Notes: a model not told the origin generated them from the sequence alone. Shown: positions 52,079 through 61,082, counted from the first letter of the stretch. The stretch is DNA of 64,000 nt from Pedobacter caeni (GCF_900129215.1 NZ_FQUQ01000001.1:992001-1056000); one strand, 5' to 3'. Translations and numbers: made by a program.

Positions 52079-53113
52079 TTAGTTTGTCAACCTGACTGCT
52101 TTATCAGCAAAGTATTTTCCGAGGTAAGCTTTTACCGCGGCTTTTTTAAGGGGTTCATCAATAAAACTATCTAGTGGAACCAGGCGATCCCTAAAAACAC
52201 CAATAAACCGTGCATTGTCTTCTGTATTAGTTGAACGCCAGTCTGTAATATTCAACATCACTCTGTTATTTATCATTTCAGTTCTCAACCTGTTCAGCTC
52301 ACCTCCAATGGAGCTATAATAGATTTGTGCCTTAGAATTTGCATTTAAGTTCTCTAACTTCACCGCATCCATGGGGCCGGTCATTAAGCCAAATGTTCTT
52401 TTTATCGCATAGCGTAGTCCTTCCATAATAACAGACTCTCTATTTTCTGCCGGGGCCTCTGCCTGATAAACAACATCAAATTTTGAACCCATATTTATCC
52501 CGGCCAGAACGTGTGTTCCATATTTATGAATAAGCTCCTCGGCGCTTAGTAAAGTAATGTCGTTCCTGAAACCCGCTGTCAGAAATTTATTGACACGTTG
52601 CTCAGGATAAAACTCATATCTTTTCCATACCATGTAATTGGAATAGTATCCGTAAACATATTTTTTATCTGTGGCAACTGTTCCAGGGAATATCTTTTCG
52701 ATAGTGTTTCCAAAGAGCCTCAAACCTTTGGTTTCTTCATAAGTACTGGAAAATTTTTCTGAAAGCTCCATCGCATTTTTGGCATGAATAGTTCTCCACG
52801 AACCTTCAGTGCCTCTGGCTATGCTAACTAAATCAGATCCACTGGCAGCATAAGCTAAAACGTCAACTACGCTTGCTCTTACTGAGGCTTCGTCGTCGAA
52901 CTTATCAGTAACATCGTATCCAAACCCTAAAAAATTATAGGTTTCAGGCCGTTTATACAGCGGCTTACTTTCTTCTGTTGCCCCCTTAACGACCAATTCA
53001 ATATCCGGGGATAATTTCTCTTTCTGATCAGGGGTTTTAATTACTTCATCGGATTTTTTCTTGCAGGAGGCAAGCATGGCAAAAACTGCCATCACTAGAA
53101 TTGTTTTTTTCAT
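52079..53113 (-). CDS. MACPF (perforin-like) lipoprotein, BSAP-type
   Basis: 344 residues from the ATG at 53113, giving a lipoprotein signal (TILVMAVFAMLASC, Cys16). The MACPF core is visible: YNFLGFGYDVTDKFDDEASV at the start of the domain, SSTYEETKGLRLFGNTIEK, and the signature HKYGTHVLAGINMGSKFDVVY (Y-G-T-H). In Bacteroidales such secreted lipoproteins (BSAPs) are pore-forming antimicrobial toxins aimed at close relatives. The C-terminal targeting region is short. A terminator upstream separates it from the cobalamin-controlled operon. Kin-killing activity is inferred. Confidence 0.88.
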   Translation of the reverse strand: MKKTILVMAVFAMLASCKKKSDEVIKTPDQKEKLSPDIELVVKGATEESKPLYKRPETYNFLGFGYDVTDKFDDEASVRASVVDVLAYAASGSDLVSIARGTEGSWRTIHAKNAMELSEKFSSTYEETKGLRLFGNTIEKIFPGTVATDKKYVYGYYSNYMVWKRYEFYPEQRVNKFLTAGFRNDITLLSAEELIHKYGTHVLAGINMGSKFDVVYQAEAPAENRESVIMEGLRYAIKRTFGLMTGPMDAVKLENLNANSKAQIYYSSIGGELNRLRTEMINNRVMLNITDWRSTNTEDNARFIGVFRDRLVPLDSFIDEPLKKAAVKAYLGKYFADKAVRLTN

Positions 53114-53240
53114 GTGGTTTAAATTTGTGTGTATGTTGTTCACAGCAATTTTAATACCACTAATACAACATTTTTTTTATTTATTTACAAATATCCTTCA
53201 GCTTCGAATAAATCCGGTATACGGTTATTTATTATTGAAA

Positions 53241-53272
53241 TAAAAAAGACGCATTTTTGATGCGTCTTTCTA
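53241..53272 (-). terminator. Terminator after the second PKD-like lipoprotein gene
   Basis: AAAGACGCA (53245-53253) and TGCGTCTTT (53261-53269) form a 9-bp stem; on the minus strand a TTTTTTATTT run follows. It ends the riboswitch-led operon before the MACPF gene. Confidence 0.85.
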
Positions 53273-53295
53273 TTCTGAGTGATCATCAGACCTTC

Positions 53296-54819
53296 TTATT
53301 GTTTTACGGTTTCAATTTTTGTTCCTAACAAGTGTAAATCTTCCCCCCTGCTGATTTCGGTAGAAGCTTCTCCCAACCAACCATTTTCCTGATCTATCCC
53401 ATTGTAGATCTTTACAAAGTCGATGCCCGGCAGGATGACTTTATTTCCGTTTTTATCAATAGCCCATTCAATATCAATACCGGAATTATCATGCGTATTG
53501 GGATAATTATCTACATATCCGTAACCATATGCGTATTGTACATAGTAACTTCCTTGTCCACTTTCTTCTACACCGTTTCTAGCCAGGCGAATACCTTTGT
53601 AAGTGATTTTATCATCTTTCAGCCAGGCAGGATAATAACTCTGTGCATGAAAAGTATTTTTCACTTTATAACCTTGTTGCCCCTGGTTATCTGCCCAACG
53701 GATATAATTGTTGATACTGATGTTATTCTGAGGTGTACCTGTGGGACTTTCCGTTGCAGGCCTGTCGTAGGTCATTTCATAACTGCGAAAGGTACGTACA
53801 TCATTATTCTTGCCGACAGCAATCGCATACCACGGCTCTTTTTCAGCAGAGAAATTACCACTTCCCTTTATTTCATACCACTCGTCTTCATCAGGCTTAC
53901 CGTTTTTATTTTTATCATAAGCTACCATCACAATTCCTGGCTCGGAGCTTCCACCAAAAGGTGCGTTTGGACGGGGATTCGCGGCAGCACCGAAAGCATT
54001 TCCATGAATCCTGAAATCGCGTCTGCCTGCTACATTAACAATGGTATGATCAAAGCCCAAAACTACGTAACCGCCCCAGCCTCCCAGGGTGATGGCATTG
54101 GCATTCTCTCCTACAAGTTCTTTTCCTGCTTTGTTAACCATCGTTTCATAAGTATCACCGGCAACGTATTTTGGCAATTCGTTTACAAACTGACCAGGCG
54201 CCGGAAGGTAATCGAACACTTTAGCGATATAGGCTGAAGCAAGGCGTTCAGGTCGGCGCACAGTGATGAGTAAGGTATCGGCCAGGTCACCGGAAGATAC
54301 CTTTAGCTTGTAAGTTCCCCTATCCACGGTTGCAAACATTGCCGAGGTTGCATTGGTAGCCGTTAGTCGGTAAAGCTCAGATGGAGGAGAAAGTACTTCC
54401 CATTTCAGATCATTTTTGCCTGCAAATTTCTTTGATGCCTCCAACGTCAGGATGGCATTGGTTGTGGTCTGGAAGTTCAGATACCGGCCAGTAGTGATCC
54501 TGACTACCTTTTGGAAAACGTTGCCCGAATTGTATGCCATCACGATCAGGTTATAAGTGCCTGGTTCGGCAGGTGCCTGGAAATTGTATTCCATAGCATT
54601 GGCTACCCTTTTTCCGTTTACATGCCATACTAAAGAATCTACTTTGTTTTCAATTGCAGGTTTAAACAATAAGGTCTCTTTGACCACCACATAATATTCA
54701 GCTTCAAGTCCGGAGATGCCAGGTGCAGGTGCTGGTGTTTCAGCTTCTTTTTTACAGCCACCGATTAATAATATGGTAACGGTGGTCAGGTAAACTAGAA
54801 ATTTGTAAGATTTATTCAT
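53296..54819 (-). CDS. PKD-like surface lipoprotein of the cobalamin-type locus (B)
   Basis: 507 residues with lipobox LIGGC (Cys22), two Ig/PKD-like beta domains (about 35-195: VWHVNGKRVANAMEYNFQAPAEPGTYNL) and a C-terminal domain with VLGFDHTIVNVAGRRDFRIHGNAFG, YDKNKNGKPDEDEWYEIKGSG and LPGIDFVKIYNG. The EF-hand-like DKNKNGKPDEDEW suggests bound calcium. The C-terminal half is paralogous to the gene at 55871. Such proteins accompany TonB-dependent cobalamin uptake in Bacteroidota; a role in capturing corrinoids is inferred. Third gene of the riboswitch operon. Confidence 0.8.
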   Translation of the reverse strand: MNKSYKFLVYLTTVTILLIGGCKKEAETPAPAPGISGLEAEYYVVVKETLLFKPAIENKVDSLVWHVNGKRVANAMEYNFQAPAEPGTYNLIVMAYNSGNVFQKVVRITTGRYLNFQTTTNAILTLEASKKFAGKNDLKWEVLSPPSELYRLTATNATSAMFATVDRGTYKLKVSSGDLADTLLITVRRPERLASAYIAKVFDYLPAPGQFVNELPKYVAGDTYETMVNKAGKELVGENANAITLGGWGGYVVLGFDHTIVNVAGRRDFRIHGNAFGAAANPRPNAPFGGSSEPGIVMVAYDKNKNGKPDEDEWYEIKGSGNFSAEKEPWYAIAVGKNNDVRTFRSYEMTYDRPATESPTGTPQNNISINNYIRWADNQGQQGYKVKNTFHAQSYYPAWLKDDKITYKGIRLARNGVEESGQGSYYVQYAYGYGYVDNYPNTHDNSGIDIEWAIDKNGNKVILPGIDFVKIYNGIDQENGWLGEASTEISRGEDLHLLGTKIETVKQ

Positions 54820-54892
54820 TTTGTCAAATTATGATTTGCACTATCGTTAACTGATAGCAGTATTATAAAAAAGCCGGGTATTATTTATCGGA

Positions 54893-55819
54893 TTATAATG
54901 TCACCTTTACATTGTCTATGCAGACATAGGCTGGTGTATTTAGTCCGTAGGTGCCTGAATCATTACCTTCAATATTGAATTCAACACGGGTAACATTACC
55001 CAGGTCCGAAAGGTCAAAATAAGTCCATGCGGTTAAAGGTCCGGTAACAGGCAAGTGGTTATTGTATCTTGCGAGGTCAATTTCAACAGGGTCACCGTTA
55101 TTTGTGGCTGTGTTGCCATTAAATCCATAGGCCAGCAATTTCAGATACCCCGCTCCTCCTGCTACATCTTTTAATGGCGTTGCCGTTCCTGAACCGAATG
55201 AATTACCATTCTGGATTACCCCATAAGTATAGGACGAAAGCGTTACATACATCCCTTCTACCACTCCGCTGCCAGATGTAAAATCAAGCTTAGGACGTGT
55301 AGCATAGGTTGAATTATAGGAATCTACATAGCCAAACATGACTGCAAAATTACTGCTGCCACCATAGCCACCGTTTTTAGCGCCATCTGTACCTGAATAA
55401 ACACTGCACTGATTGAGGTAAGAATACCACCAATCACCGGTTTTTCCCGGAGTATTTGATTTGTTGTTCCAGTCGGAAACCACAAAGCCTCCGTTCCAGT
55501 AGTCGACCGGAGATCCTCCGCCTGCACCTTTGATCGCAAACTTCAAATTGCTTGGCGAATGCACATATGGTGCGATCTGGGTACCAGCCCAGGAAGAGTA
55601 GGCATTATCTCCGTATGAGGTATTACCAGCCATGAAGCTACTTCCGATACCTTCAAAAGTGATGGTATAGCTTGTGGCCAGACTCGTTTTTGATTCTTTT
55701 GTGCTTTTGGTTTGTGAAGTTACCTCTGGTAATAAATCGTTCTGTTTGCTACAGGAAGCCAATACACCAAGAGAAATGGTTGCTACCAGTAAGGTTTTAA
55801 TAGATAGGGATTTTTTCAT
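54893..55819 (-). CDS. DUF4465 lipoprotein
   Basis: 308 residues from the ATG at 55819, with lipobox GVLASC (Cys22). DUF4465 features: YTITFEGIGSSFMAG start, KGAGGGSPVDYWNGGFVVSDWNNK, then beta-rich middle, and C-terminal DLSDLGNVTRVEFNIEGNDSG plus CIDNVKVTL. DUF4465 lipoproteins are found in cobalamin-riboswitch loci of Bacteroidota, where surface lipoproteins bind the vitamin. Located between the two PKD-like lipoproteins, same strand. Direct B12 binding is not shown by sequence. Confidence 0.85.
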   Translation of the reverse strand: MKKSLSIKTLLVATISLGVLASCSKQNDLLPEVTSQTKSTKESKTSLATSYTITFEGIGSSFMAGNTSYGDNAYSSWAGTQIAPYVHSPSNLKFAIKGAGGGSPVDYWNGGFVVSDWNNKSNTPGKTGDWWYSYLNQCSVYSGTDGAKNGGYGGSSNFAVMFGYVDSYNSTYATRPKLDFTSGSGVVEGMYVTLSSYTYGVIQNGNSFGSGTATPLKDVAGGAGYLKLLAYGFNGNTATNNGDPVEIDLARYNNHLPVTGPLTAWTYFDLSDLGNVTRVEFNIEGNDSGTYGLNTPAYVCIDNVKVTL

Positions 55820-55870
55820 AATAAGTTCTAATTTTTGATTTGGATTATACATTGGGATTACCCGGCTTTT

Positions 55871-57352
55871 TTAATTTTTGAGGTGTTTATCCAAAATAGA
55901 CCCCACCTGTAACATGCGCCCTTCTTCCATATTGTAATCGGTCATCACATTCCCTGTGCTCAGGTCCTGTTGAAAAGGATAGACCACCTTTTGAACTCTT
56001 ACAAAATCGATTCCCGGCAATTGAATCGTCTCTCCTTTTTTGTTTACGGCCATATCGATATCAATATTCAACTTCTGAAAGAATGGAGCGGCACCAGTAA
56101 TGTTCCTGCTGATGCGCTTTCCCTTGCGGGAGAAAGAACTTTTCCATCCATCCAGAATGGCTGTCTGTTTTGTCGAATTGTCGGTTACGGTTAGTCCTGG
56201 AAAGAAACCTCTGTTGGAGAATGCTCCTGCGCTGGTCATGGAACTGGTAAAGGTTTTGTTGGTCAGGATCTCTCCACTGGCAAGGCTTGGCTGGTTGTCT
56301 TTCCAGTTAAAATAACTGTATATCCTTTTGGCATCTGTTTCCGTTTTATTGTAGGTAAACACCATTTCATATTCCGGGATATCTTCCAGCCCATAATCAT
56401 CGTTTTTCAGCTCGTACCATTCGTCTTCGTCCGGCATTCCGTTTTTATTACGGTCATAGGCTACGTACACCGCTGGCAGGTCACGGGCGGAGTGAAAAGC
56501 ATTCATCTCCAGATCGGTTTTACCCGAAACATTGGCAACAGTATGGTCAAATTTGAAAGTGACAGATCCACCCCAGCTACCCAGGAAGAGTGCAGCATTT
56601 GTATTTATTTTTCTAATGGCGCTTGCCTTCGCGAGAAAATCATTGTAAGCGAGTGGGTATTCGTCACCATACTTCCAGTTATCCGCAGATCCTATGATAG
56701 ACCAATTGTGGTTTTTGCCTGGTGAAGGAGCATATTCGAGTACGGTATAGGCATTTTTTATATACTGTTCTTCCTTTACTGCGATCGTGCATTTGGCGGA
56801 AACACTTTGTTTTCCGGCGGTTGCACGAAGTGTAAGCTCGTAAGTTCCCGCTTCAGGGGAAATAAAGCTCAGGTTTAGTTTTTTACCAATCACCAGATCT
56901 CCGATAGACCATTCATATTCGTAATCCTTACGGTCCGGTCCGGTGATGGCAGGCGTAATCTCCAATACATTGGACATGGAGACCTTCAGCTCATTAGTTA
57001 ACGAGATCACAATCGGCTTTTCTACAGTTAATTTGTAAGATTGCTGCTCTGTACCTCCTTTATTGGTTACTTTAAATATGACTTCAAAGATTCCCGGCTC
57101 GGTGGCCTGAAAGGTATAGTTGAGCTGCCCCGAAGCTGTTTCCTTGCCATTCACCAACCAGATATAGCTATTGCCTTTGGTATTTGTGATATTGGGCGCT
57201 AAGGTTAGTTTATCACCGATGTTTAGCGTAGCTATATCTGTCTCGACCCCGGAAATGGTTGGCTTAACCTGTAATTCCTTCTTGCAAGAGGAGGCAAAGA
57301 GCATAACTGCGACCAGTAGCTTTAGAGAAATGATACCTTTCAAGTTTTTCAT
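55871..57352 (-). CDS. PKD-like surface lipoprotein of the cobalamin-type locus (A)
   Basis: 493 residues with lipobox FASSC (Cys23) and tandem PKD/Ig-like beta domains (SYIWLVNGKETASGQLNYTF, EYEWSIGDLVIGKKLNLSF), then a C-terminal domain with LGSWGGSVTFKFDHTVANVS, YDRNKNGMPDEDEWYELKND and LPGIDFVRVQKVV. Same architecture as the gene at 53296. First gene after the cobalamin riboswitch, so its expression should be repressed by adenosylcobalamin. Outer-membrane, surface-facing. Confidence 0.82.
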   Translation of the reverse strand: MKNLKGIISLKLLVAVMLFASSCKKELQVKPTISGVETDIATLNIGDKLTLAPNITNTKGNSYIWLVNGKETASGQLNYTFQATEPGIFEVIFKVTNKGGTEQQSYKLTVEKPIVISLTNELKVSMSNVLEITPAITGPDRKDYEYEWSIGDLVIGKKLNLSFISPEAGTYELTLRATAGKQSVSAKCTIAVKEEQYIKNAYTVLEYAPSPGKNHNWSIIGSADNWKYGDEYPLAYNDFLAKASAIRKINTNAALFLGSWGGSVTFKFDHTVANVSGKTDLEMNAFHSARDLPAVYVAYDRNKNGMPDEDEWYELKNDDYGLEDIPEYEMVFTYNKTETDAKRIYSYFNWKDNQPSLASGEILTNKTFTSSMTSAGAFSNRGFFPGLTVTDNSTKQTAILDGWKSSFSRKGKRISRNITGAAPFFQKLNIDIDMAVNKKGETIQLPGIDFVRVQKVVYPFQQDLSTGNVMTDYNMEEGRMLQVGSILDKHLKN

Positions 57353-57377
57353 GTTTGTTTTTTTGATTATCTGAGTT

Positions 57378-57554
57378 TTAATTAAATCCTGATCTGTTAC
57401 TTAGTAAAATGAGTTGGGATATTGTAGATAAATTCCGGGGAATGCCCCTATCCAGACATATAGGACCAGGGCAGTTTTTCTGCCCATATAGATTAGCGCT
57501 AATAAATGCTAAAAACGTGATCATTAACGTTTTTAATGCGTCTGAGATATACAT
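57378..57554 (-). pseudogene. Signal-peptide relic or short leader ORF after the riboswitch
   Basis: From the ATG at 57554 the frame encodes an excellent signal peptide, MYISDALKTLMITFLAFISA with a site at NLYGQ, and then 34 residues without any domain before a stop. It lies directly between the riboswitch and the first PKD-like gene, the place where btuB normally begins. It may be the remaining start of a deleted receptor or a real 58-residue secreted peptide. Confidence 0.4.
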
Positions 57555-57689
57555 CAATAATTGAATAAATAGCTTCGGGAATGACATGCGAAAACAAACG
57601 GAACAGACCACGAGGGCCCTCGAAGTAAAATTACCCCGGTCCATGCTGTATTCAAAACCTCATCCTCGAAGGCTTTAAAAAATATATGT

Positions 57690-57845
57690 ATCTGGCAGGT
57701 CTCCTGACTTATTCCCAATTTGACGGCCTTCCCATTTTCTTTTAAAAAACAGTGGCAATTAGATGTCAATTGTTGTGATAGAACTTACAGTAGCGGGTCT
57801 GCTCAGGATTTTCACCTGATTCCCTATTAATCCTAACATTGTGAA
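57690..57845 (-). promoter_or_regulatory. Cobalamin (AdoCbl) riboswitch
   Basis: The minus strand contains the conserved elements in order: TTAATAGGGAATCAGGTGAA, AATCCTGAGCAGACCCGCTA (CTGTAA follows), GCCACTG, GGGAAGGCC and the B12 box AAGTCAGGAGACCTGCC. These match the cobalamin riboswitch consensus. Adenosylcobalamin binding would reduce expression of the downstream surface-lipoprotein genes (57352 to 53296). About 340 bases of structured leader follow, with GGGCAG/CTGCCC (57469-57485) and AAAAACGT/ACGTTTTT (57511-57534) hairpins as candidate expression-platform elements. Confidence 0.93.
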
Positions 57846-57939
57846 ATTTTATGTTAAGAACCAATTACGACGCGAAAGTACAAAAAGTTATTGATATGGT
57901 GGTGAAGTTTAAGTAATAAGCATCTGTATCACAAGACAG

Positions 57940-58221
57940 CTACCTTCTACGAATTACTTTATCAATTGAGAAAATCAATAAAAACAGAATAGCAAAAAAG
58001 ACTAAAAAATAGCCCAGGAATAATCTTTGATAATCGTTAAACACTAACGTAAATATTAATAATAATACAATTATACACGAAATGATATAAATATAATTTC
58101 CCTTTGAATAATCTTTAAACTTTATAATCCGGTACAATCTGACTATTAGAAATAAAGGGAGGAATACCGCACAAAAGACAGATATTTGGTGTACTAAATT
58201 CGATTTTAAAATTTCGTCCAT
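57940..58221 (-). CDS. Small integral membrane protein
   Basis: 93 residues with three hydrophobic helices (QISVFCAVFLPLFLIVRLY, YIYIISCIIVLLLIFTLVF, RLFLGYFLVFFAILFLLIF) and a basic C terminus. No family recognised; likely inner membrane. It lies upstream of the riboswitch-led unit and is transcribed from the same strand. Confidence 0.5.
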   Translation of the reverse strand: MDEILKSNLVHQISVFCAVFLPLFLIVRLYRIIKFKDYSKGNYIYIISCIIVLLLIFTLVFNDYQRLFLGYFLVFFAILFLLIFSIDKVIRRR

Positions 58222-58301
58222 AACAAGATTTTACCCTGAGGTTAACATCTTTATTAAGAAGTATCCCCGACCGGGCCGAATTTAGTGATTATTATTGTGC
58301 G

Positions 58302-59048
58302 TTATCTCCTAATCGTAAAATAGTCCTCCATACTTTTGCCATGACGGTCTTTGAATTTCCTTAAAATTGATTCATTACAGGACAAGGTATCGATGATGCG
58401 TATAATTTTTCCAGGCATCTCTATTTTTTCCGCCAGGCCGCTGCTCTCGAGGTTGAATTCATTTTTTTCCGGAGTTCCCTCATGGTAAGCGATGGCCCCA
58501 TCCGCACTGATGTCAAAAAAGTAAGGTCTGCCATTTGACTGCCCGGTAAAATACTGCACCAGATCCTCGCGCCTGACATAGGCTGTCCCCACAAGATGGG
58601 TATCAAAATAGATGTTTTTAAGCTTGTACATTTCCTGTTCTACCTGGGGCCATCCGTTTGCAAAAAAATCAGCATAAGCCTGATAACTTTTCAGGTCGAG
58701 CTGGTCGGGGTCTACATAAAGCATGGTCACTCTTCTATCGTTATTTTCGATCCTGTTTTTATAGGTAACCGTATCGGGGCCAATGAGGCGATAAGGAATA
58801 TCTTTAAAAATGGCATAACTGTAAGGCCTGCCATTGAGGTCTATGGTATGGGCATCAATATATACCGGTTTTAAATCACCCAGTTTAATGAAATAATCCA
58901 CTGTACCTGAGACAAAAGTTCTGGTTTCTTTAATGCCGACAGTAACCTGCTGATTCTTATAGCGGCCCTGATAAATGTCAGTTTTACTTTCACAGCTGAT
59001 AAAAGTGGTGATGATGATTATGCTGTAAATGAAGTATTTGGTTTTCAT
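58302..59048 (-). CDS. Lipoprotein of unknown function
   Basis: 248 residues with lipobox TFISC (Cys19). Beta-rich, with aromatic clusters (YKNQQVTVGIKETRTFVSGTVDYFIKLG, then a helical-looking C terminus SCNESILRKFKDRHGKSMEDYF). No family recognised. Outer-membrane anchored. 49 bases upstream of the next lipoprotein gene pair on the same strand. Confidence 0.6.
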   Translation of the reverse strand: MKTKYFIYSIIIITTFISCESKTDIYQGRYKNQQVTVGIKETRTFVSGTVDYFIKLGDLKPVYIDAHTIDLNGRPYSYAIFKDIPYRLIGPDTVTYKNRIENNDRRVTMLYVDPDQLDLKSYQAYADFFANGWPQVEQEMYKLKNIYFDTHLVGTAYVRREDLVQYFTGQSNGRPYFFDISADGAIAYHEGTPEKNEFNLESSGLAEKIEMPGKIIRIIDTLSCNESILRKFKDRHGKSMEDYFTIRR

Positions 59049-59097
59049 ATTGGTGGTTTTAATAGCGCAGGTACTGACATGTAAAAAGAATTGGCTC

Positions 59098-59499
59098 TTA
59101 TTTGCTCAGGTTGTACGATAATTTATCAATATTATCACCATCTTTTTCCGAAATGCTAAATGTCAGTTTCTTGTCGTTCAGTTCGTCTATATCATAAGCT
59201 TCATCCTCAACCAGCAGCTTATTCTCCGCATTAATGCTATAGTTTCCGGTACGTTCTGCTCCGTTCATCCTGACCTGGATTTTACCATCAGCTCTAAATT
59301 CCATGTAATCGCCTGGCTCGGCGGGATTGGTATCGATACTGGGTGGTTTGGTAGTGGTTACGGTTCGGGAAACATAGGTCCATTTACCAAGTATTTTTTC
59401 CTGGATAGTTTTTTCCCGTTCCTTATTTTTATCTTTTTTACAGGCCTGGACGGCAAAGATCATTGCCGTAAACAGCATTATAGTTTTTAAAGTTTTCAT
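59098..59499 (-). CDS. Lipocalin-like lipoprotein, tandem copy 1
   Basis: 133 residues with lipobox AVQAC (Cys20) and a lipocalin-like beta barrel: IQEKILGKWTYVSRTVTT, DYMEFRADGKIQVRM and KLTFSISEKDG. The GKW at the start of the first strand is typical of lipocalin-like Bacteroidota families (DUF4923/DUF5004-like). Tandem paralogue of the next gene (11-base gap). Role in binding small hydrophobic molecules is possible. Confidence 0.75.
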   Translation of the reverse strand: MKTLKTIMLFTAMIFAVQACKKDKNKEREKTIQEKILGKWTYVSRTVTTTKPPSIDTNPAEPGDYMEFRADGKIQVRMNGAERTGNYSINAENKLLVEDEAYDIDELNDKKLTFSISEKDGDNIDKLSYNLSK

Positions 59500-59510
59500 G
59501 GTCTTAATTT

Positions 59511-59915
59511 TTAGCGGCCGAGGGTAAAGGTGCTGGTTACCGTTCTGGTACTGCTGGTATATGATGCTTCAAAAACGAATTTGTTGTTTGTGATTTCCTT
59601 AATGGTATAAGGTTCATCAAAGAGTTCAATCGTAGTATCATTTTTTATCTTATAGGTAGCGGTTAGTTCCCCCTCTATATTGGTCTTCATTGTGCCATCA
59701 GCAAAGAATTCGAAATACCCCCCTTTAAATTCGGATGTATTTGTTTTTGGCGGCTCTCCGGGCTTTTGGATGATCTCGATGAAAGAGGTAAGGTTCCATC
59801 TGCCTATGACTTTTTCATTGACAGTTTTTTCGGGTTCCTTATCTCTATCCTTTTTACAGGCGGTAACAGAGAGCAGCAGCGTTAAAAGCAATAGGATAGC
59901 TGATTTTGATTTCAT
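59511..59915 (-). CDS. Lipocalin-like lipoprotein, tandem copy 2
   Basis: 134 residues with lipobox SVTAC (Cys20): same plan as its neighbour (VNEKVIGRWNLTSFIEII, GYFEFFADGTMKTNIEGE, NNKFVFEASYTSSTR). The two share KDRDKEPEKTVNEK/KDKNKEREKTIQEK linkers. Probably duplicated recently and co-transcribed. Ligand unknown. Confidence 0.75.
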   Translation of the reverse strand: MKSKSAILLLLTLLLSVTACKKDRDKEPEKTVNEKVIGRWNLTSFIEIIQKPGEPPKTNTSEFKGGYFEFFADGTMKTNIEGELTATYKIKNDTTIELFDEPYTIKEITNNKFVFEASYTSSTRTVTSTFTLGR

Positions 59916-60012
59916 GGTAGTTAGATGTTTAAAGGTTAGATTGATAAATCAAAATTACGATCAGATATCCTCCAAACCGCATAAACAGCGTCTACTTAGC
60001 GACTACGTATGC

Positions 60013-60128
60013 TTAATCAGCACCAATAAGTGTAACCTGACCGGTATTCCGGAACAAAAAAGCTACAACATTAGCCAGTTTAGCTACATCAGCTGGTATA
60101 TTAAAGTCCATCTTTGACACATCATCAT
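60013..60128 (-). pseudogene. Relic of a short-chain dehydrogenase C-terminus
   Basis: The minus strand reads DDDVSKMDFNIPADVAKLAN and continues VVAFLFRNTGQVTLIGAD to a stop at 60013-60015. This is the ending of an SDR (P-x-DVA-x-x-V-x-FL, then a TGQ strand). No catalytic domain precedes it. The remaining 60129-60314 has no gene. Confidence 0.5.
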
Positions 60129-60314
60129 CAAAAACAGATCAAGATGTCCTACTGCAGTTATATCAATAACATGCAGTTCATCAAATCATCTTAACAAAAA
60201 ATCCCAATTGGAAACAGTGATCATCATCAATAGCAGAGCAGCTGTTGTGGAAATCAGACTATCGGCCTGTAACCTAAACTGGGATCAATGAGATAATCAG
60301 AAGAATGCTGGAGA

Positions 60315-61082
60315 TTATTGTCCTTTGATGTTCAGTTCTTCAAGCTTTTTTGTTGAAGGATTCATTTCAAATACTTTTTTTGAGGGACGCTGAATGTAAA
60401 GCGTGTTTAACAGCTTATACTTGTCTGTATATCTCTTTATGTCAAAATCTTCCTCATTCTTTGAGAGTTCATAAACTATCGGCACAAGTGTATAGCTGTT
60501 ACCTTCTATTTTTTCCGGATCTGCCGGAAGCCATTCGATGTAATAGTTATCAGTTATTGCTTTTCGGACTTTTGCATTTTGCGGTGTTTTCAGATAAGCA
60601 TTTACGATCTTGTCAATCCAGCTATTTTGGTTATAAATGTTACTAAATTCAATTTTCCCGTCGTTGTTTTGCGAGTATGTGGAGTATTTGTGATATTGAG
60701 TATAATCGCTTTTATAGGATAAAGAACAGGGTTTGTTTTTGTTTATACAAATAAGGGTATCAATTTCAAGTTTAATATAACCGTTAGCAAAAATATGATA
60801 GGAACCTTTTATTTGTTTGACGTCACTTTGTTCCAAAGCCTTATTTGTACTGATAAAATTTAATGAATCAAATTCAATTAAGAATTCAAAGTCATGATAT
60901 GGGTCTTTCGTGTTTTCAGGAAAGATTTCAGAACCTATTCCATGTCCATATCCCCAAAAAGTTTTAGATTTCCATTTGGTATTTTTTAAATTTAATGTTT
61001 GGGCATTTGCATTAAACACGCCTGATATAAGTAAGAATATGAATAGTATTTTTACTACCGCCGACTGGTGCTTTTTATTCAT
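60315..61082 (-). CDS. Secreted protein of unknown function
   Basis: 255 residues from the ATG at 61082, with signal peptide (VVKILFIFLLISGVFNANA, cleavage before QT). The mature part is mixed and Lys/Tyr-rich (KWKSKTFWGYGHG, then YYIEWLPADPEKIEG). No family recognised. Same strand and 21 bases from the next lipoprotein gene (stop at 61113), so they are probably co-transcribed. Confidence 0.6.
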   Translation of the reverse strand: MNKKHQSAVVKILFIFLLISGVFNANAQTLNLKNTKWKSKTFWGYGHGIGSEIFPENTKDPYHDFEFLIEFDSLNFISTNKALEQSDVKQIKGSYHIFANGYIKLEIDTLICINKNKPCSLSYKSDYTQYHKYSTYSQNNDGKIEFSNIYNQNSWIDKIVNAYLKTPQNAKVRKAITDNYYIEWLPADPEKIEGNSYTLVPIVYELSKNEEDFDIKRYTDKYKLLNTLYIQRPSKKVFEMNPSTKKLEELNIKGQ

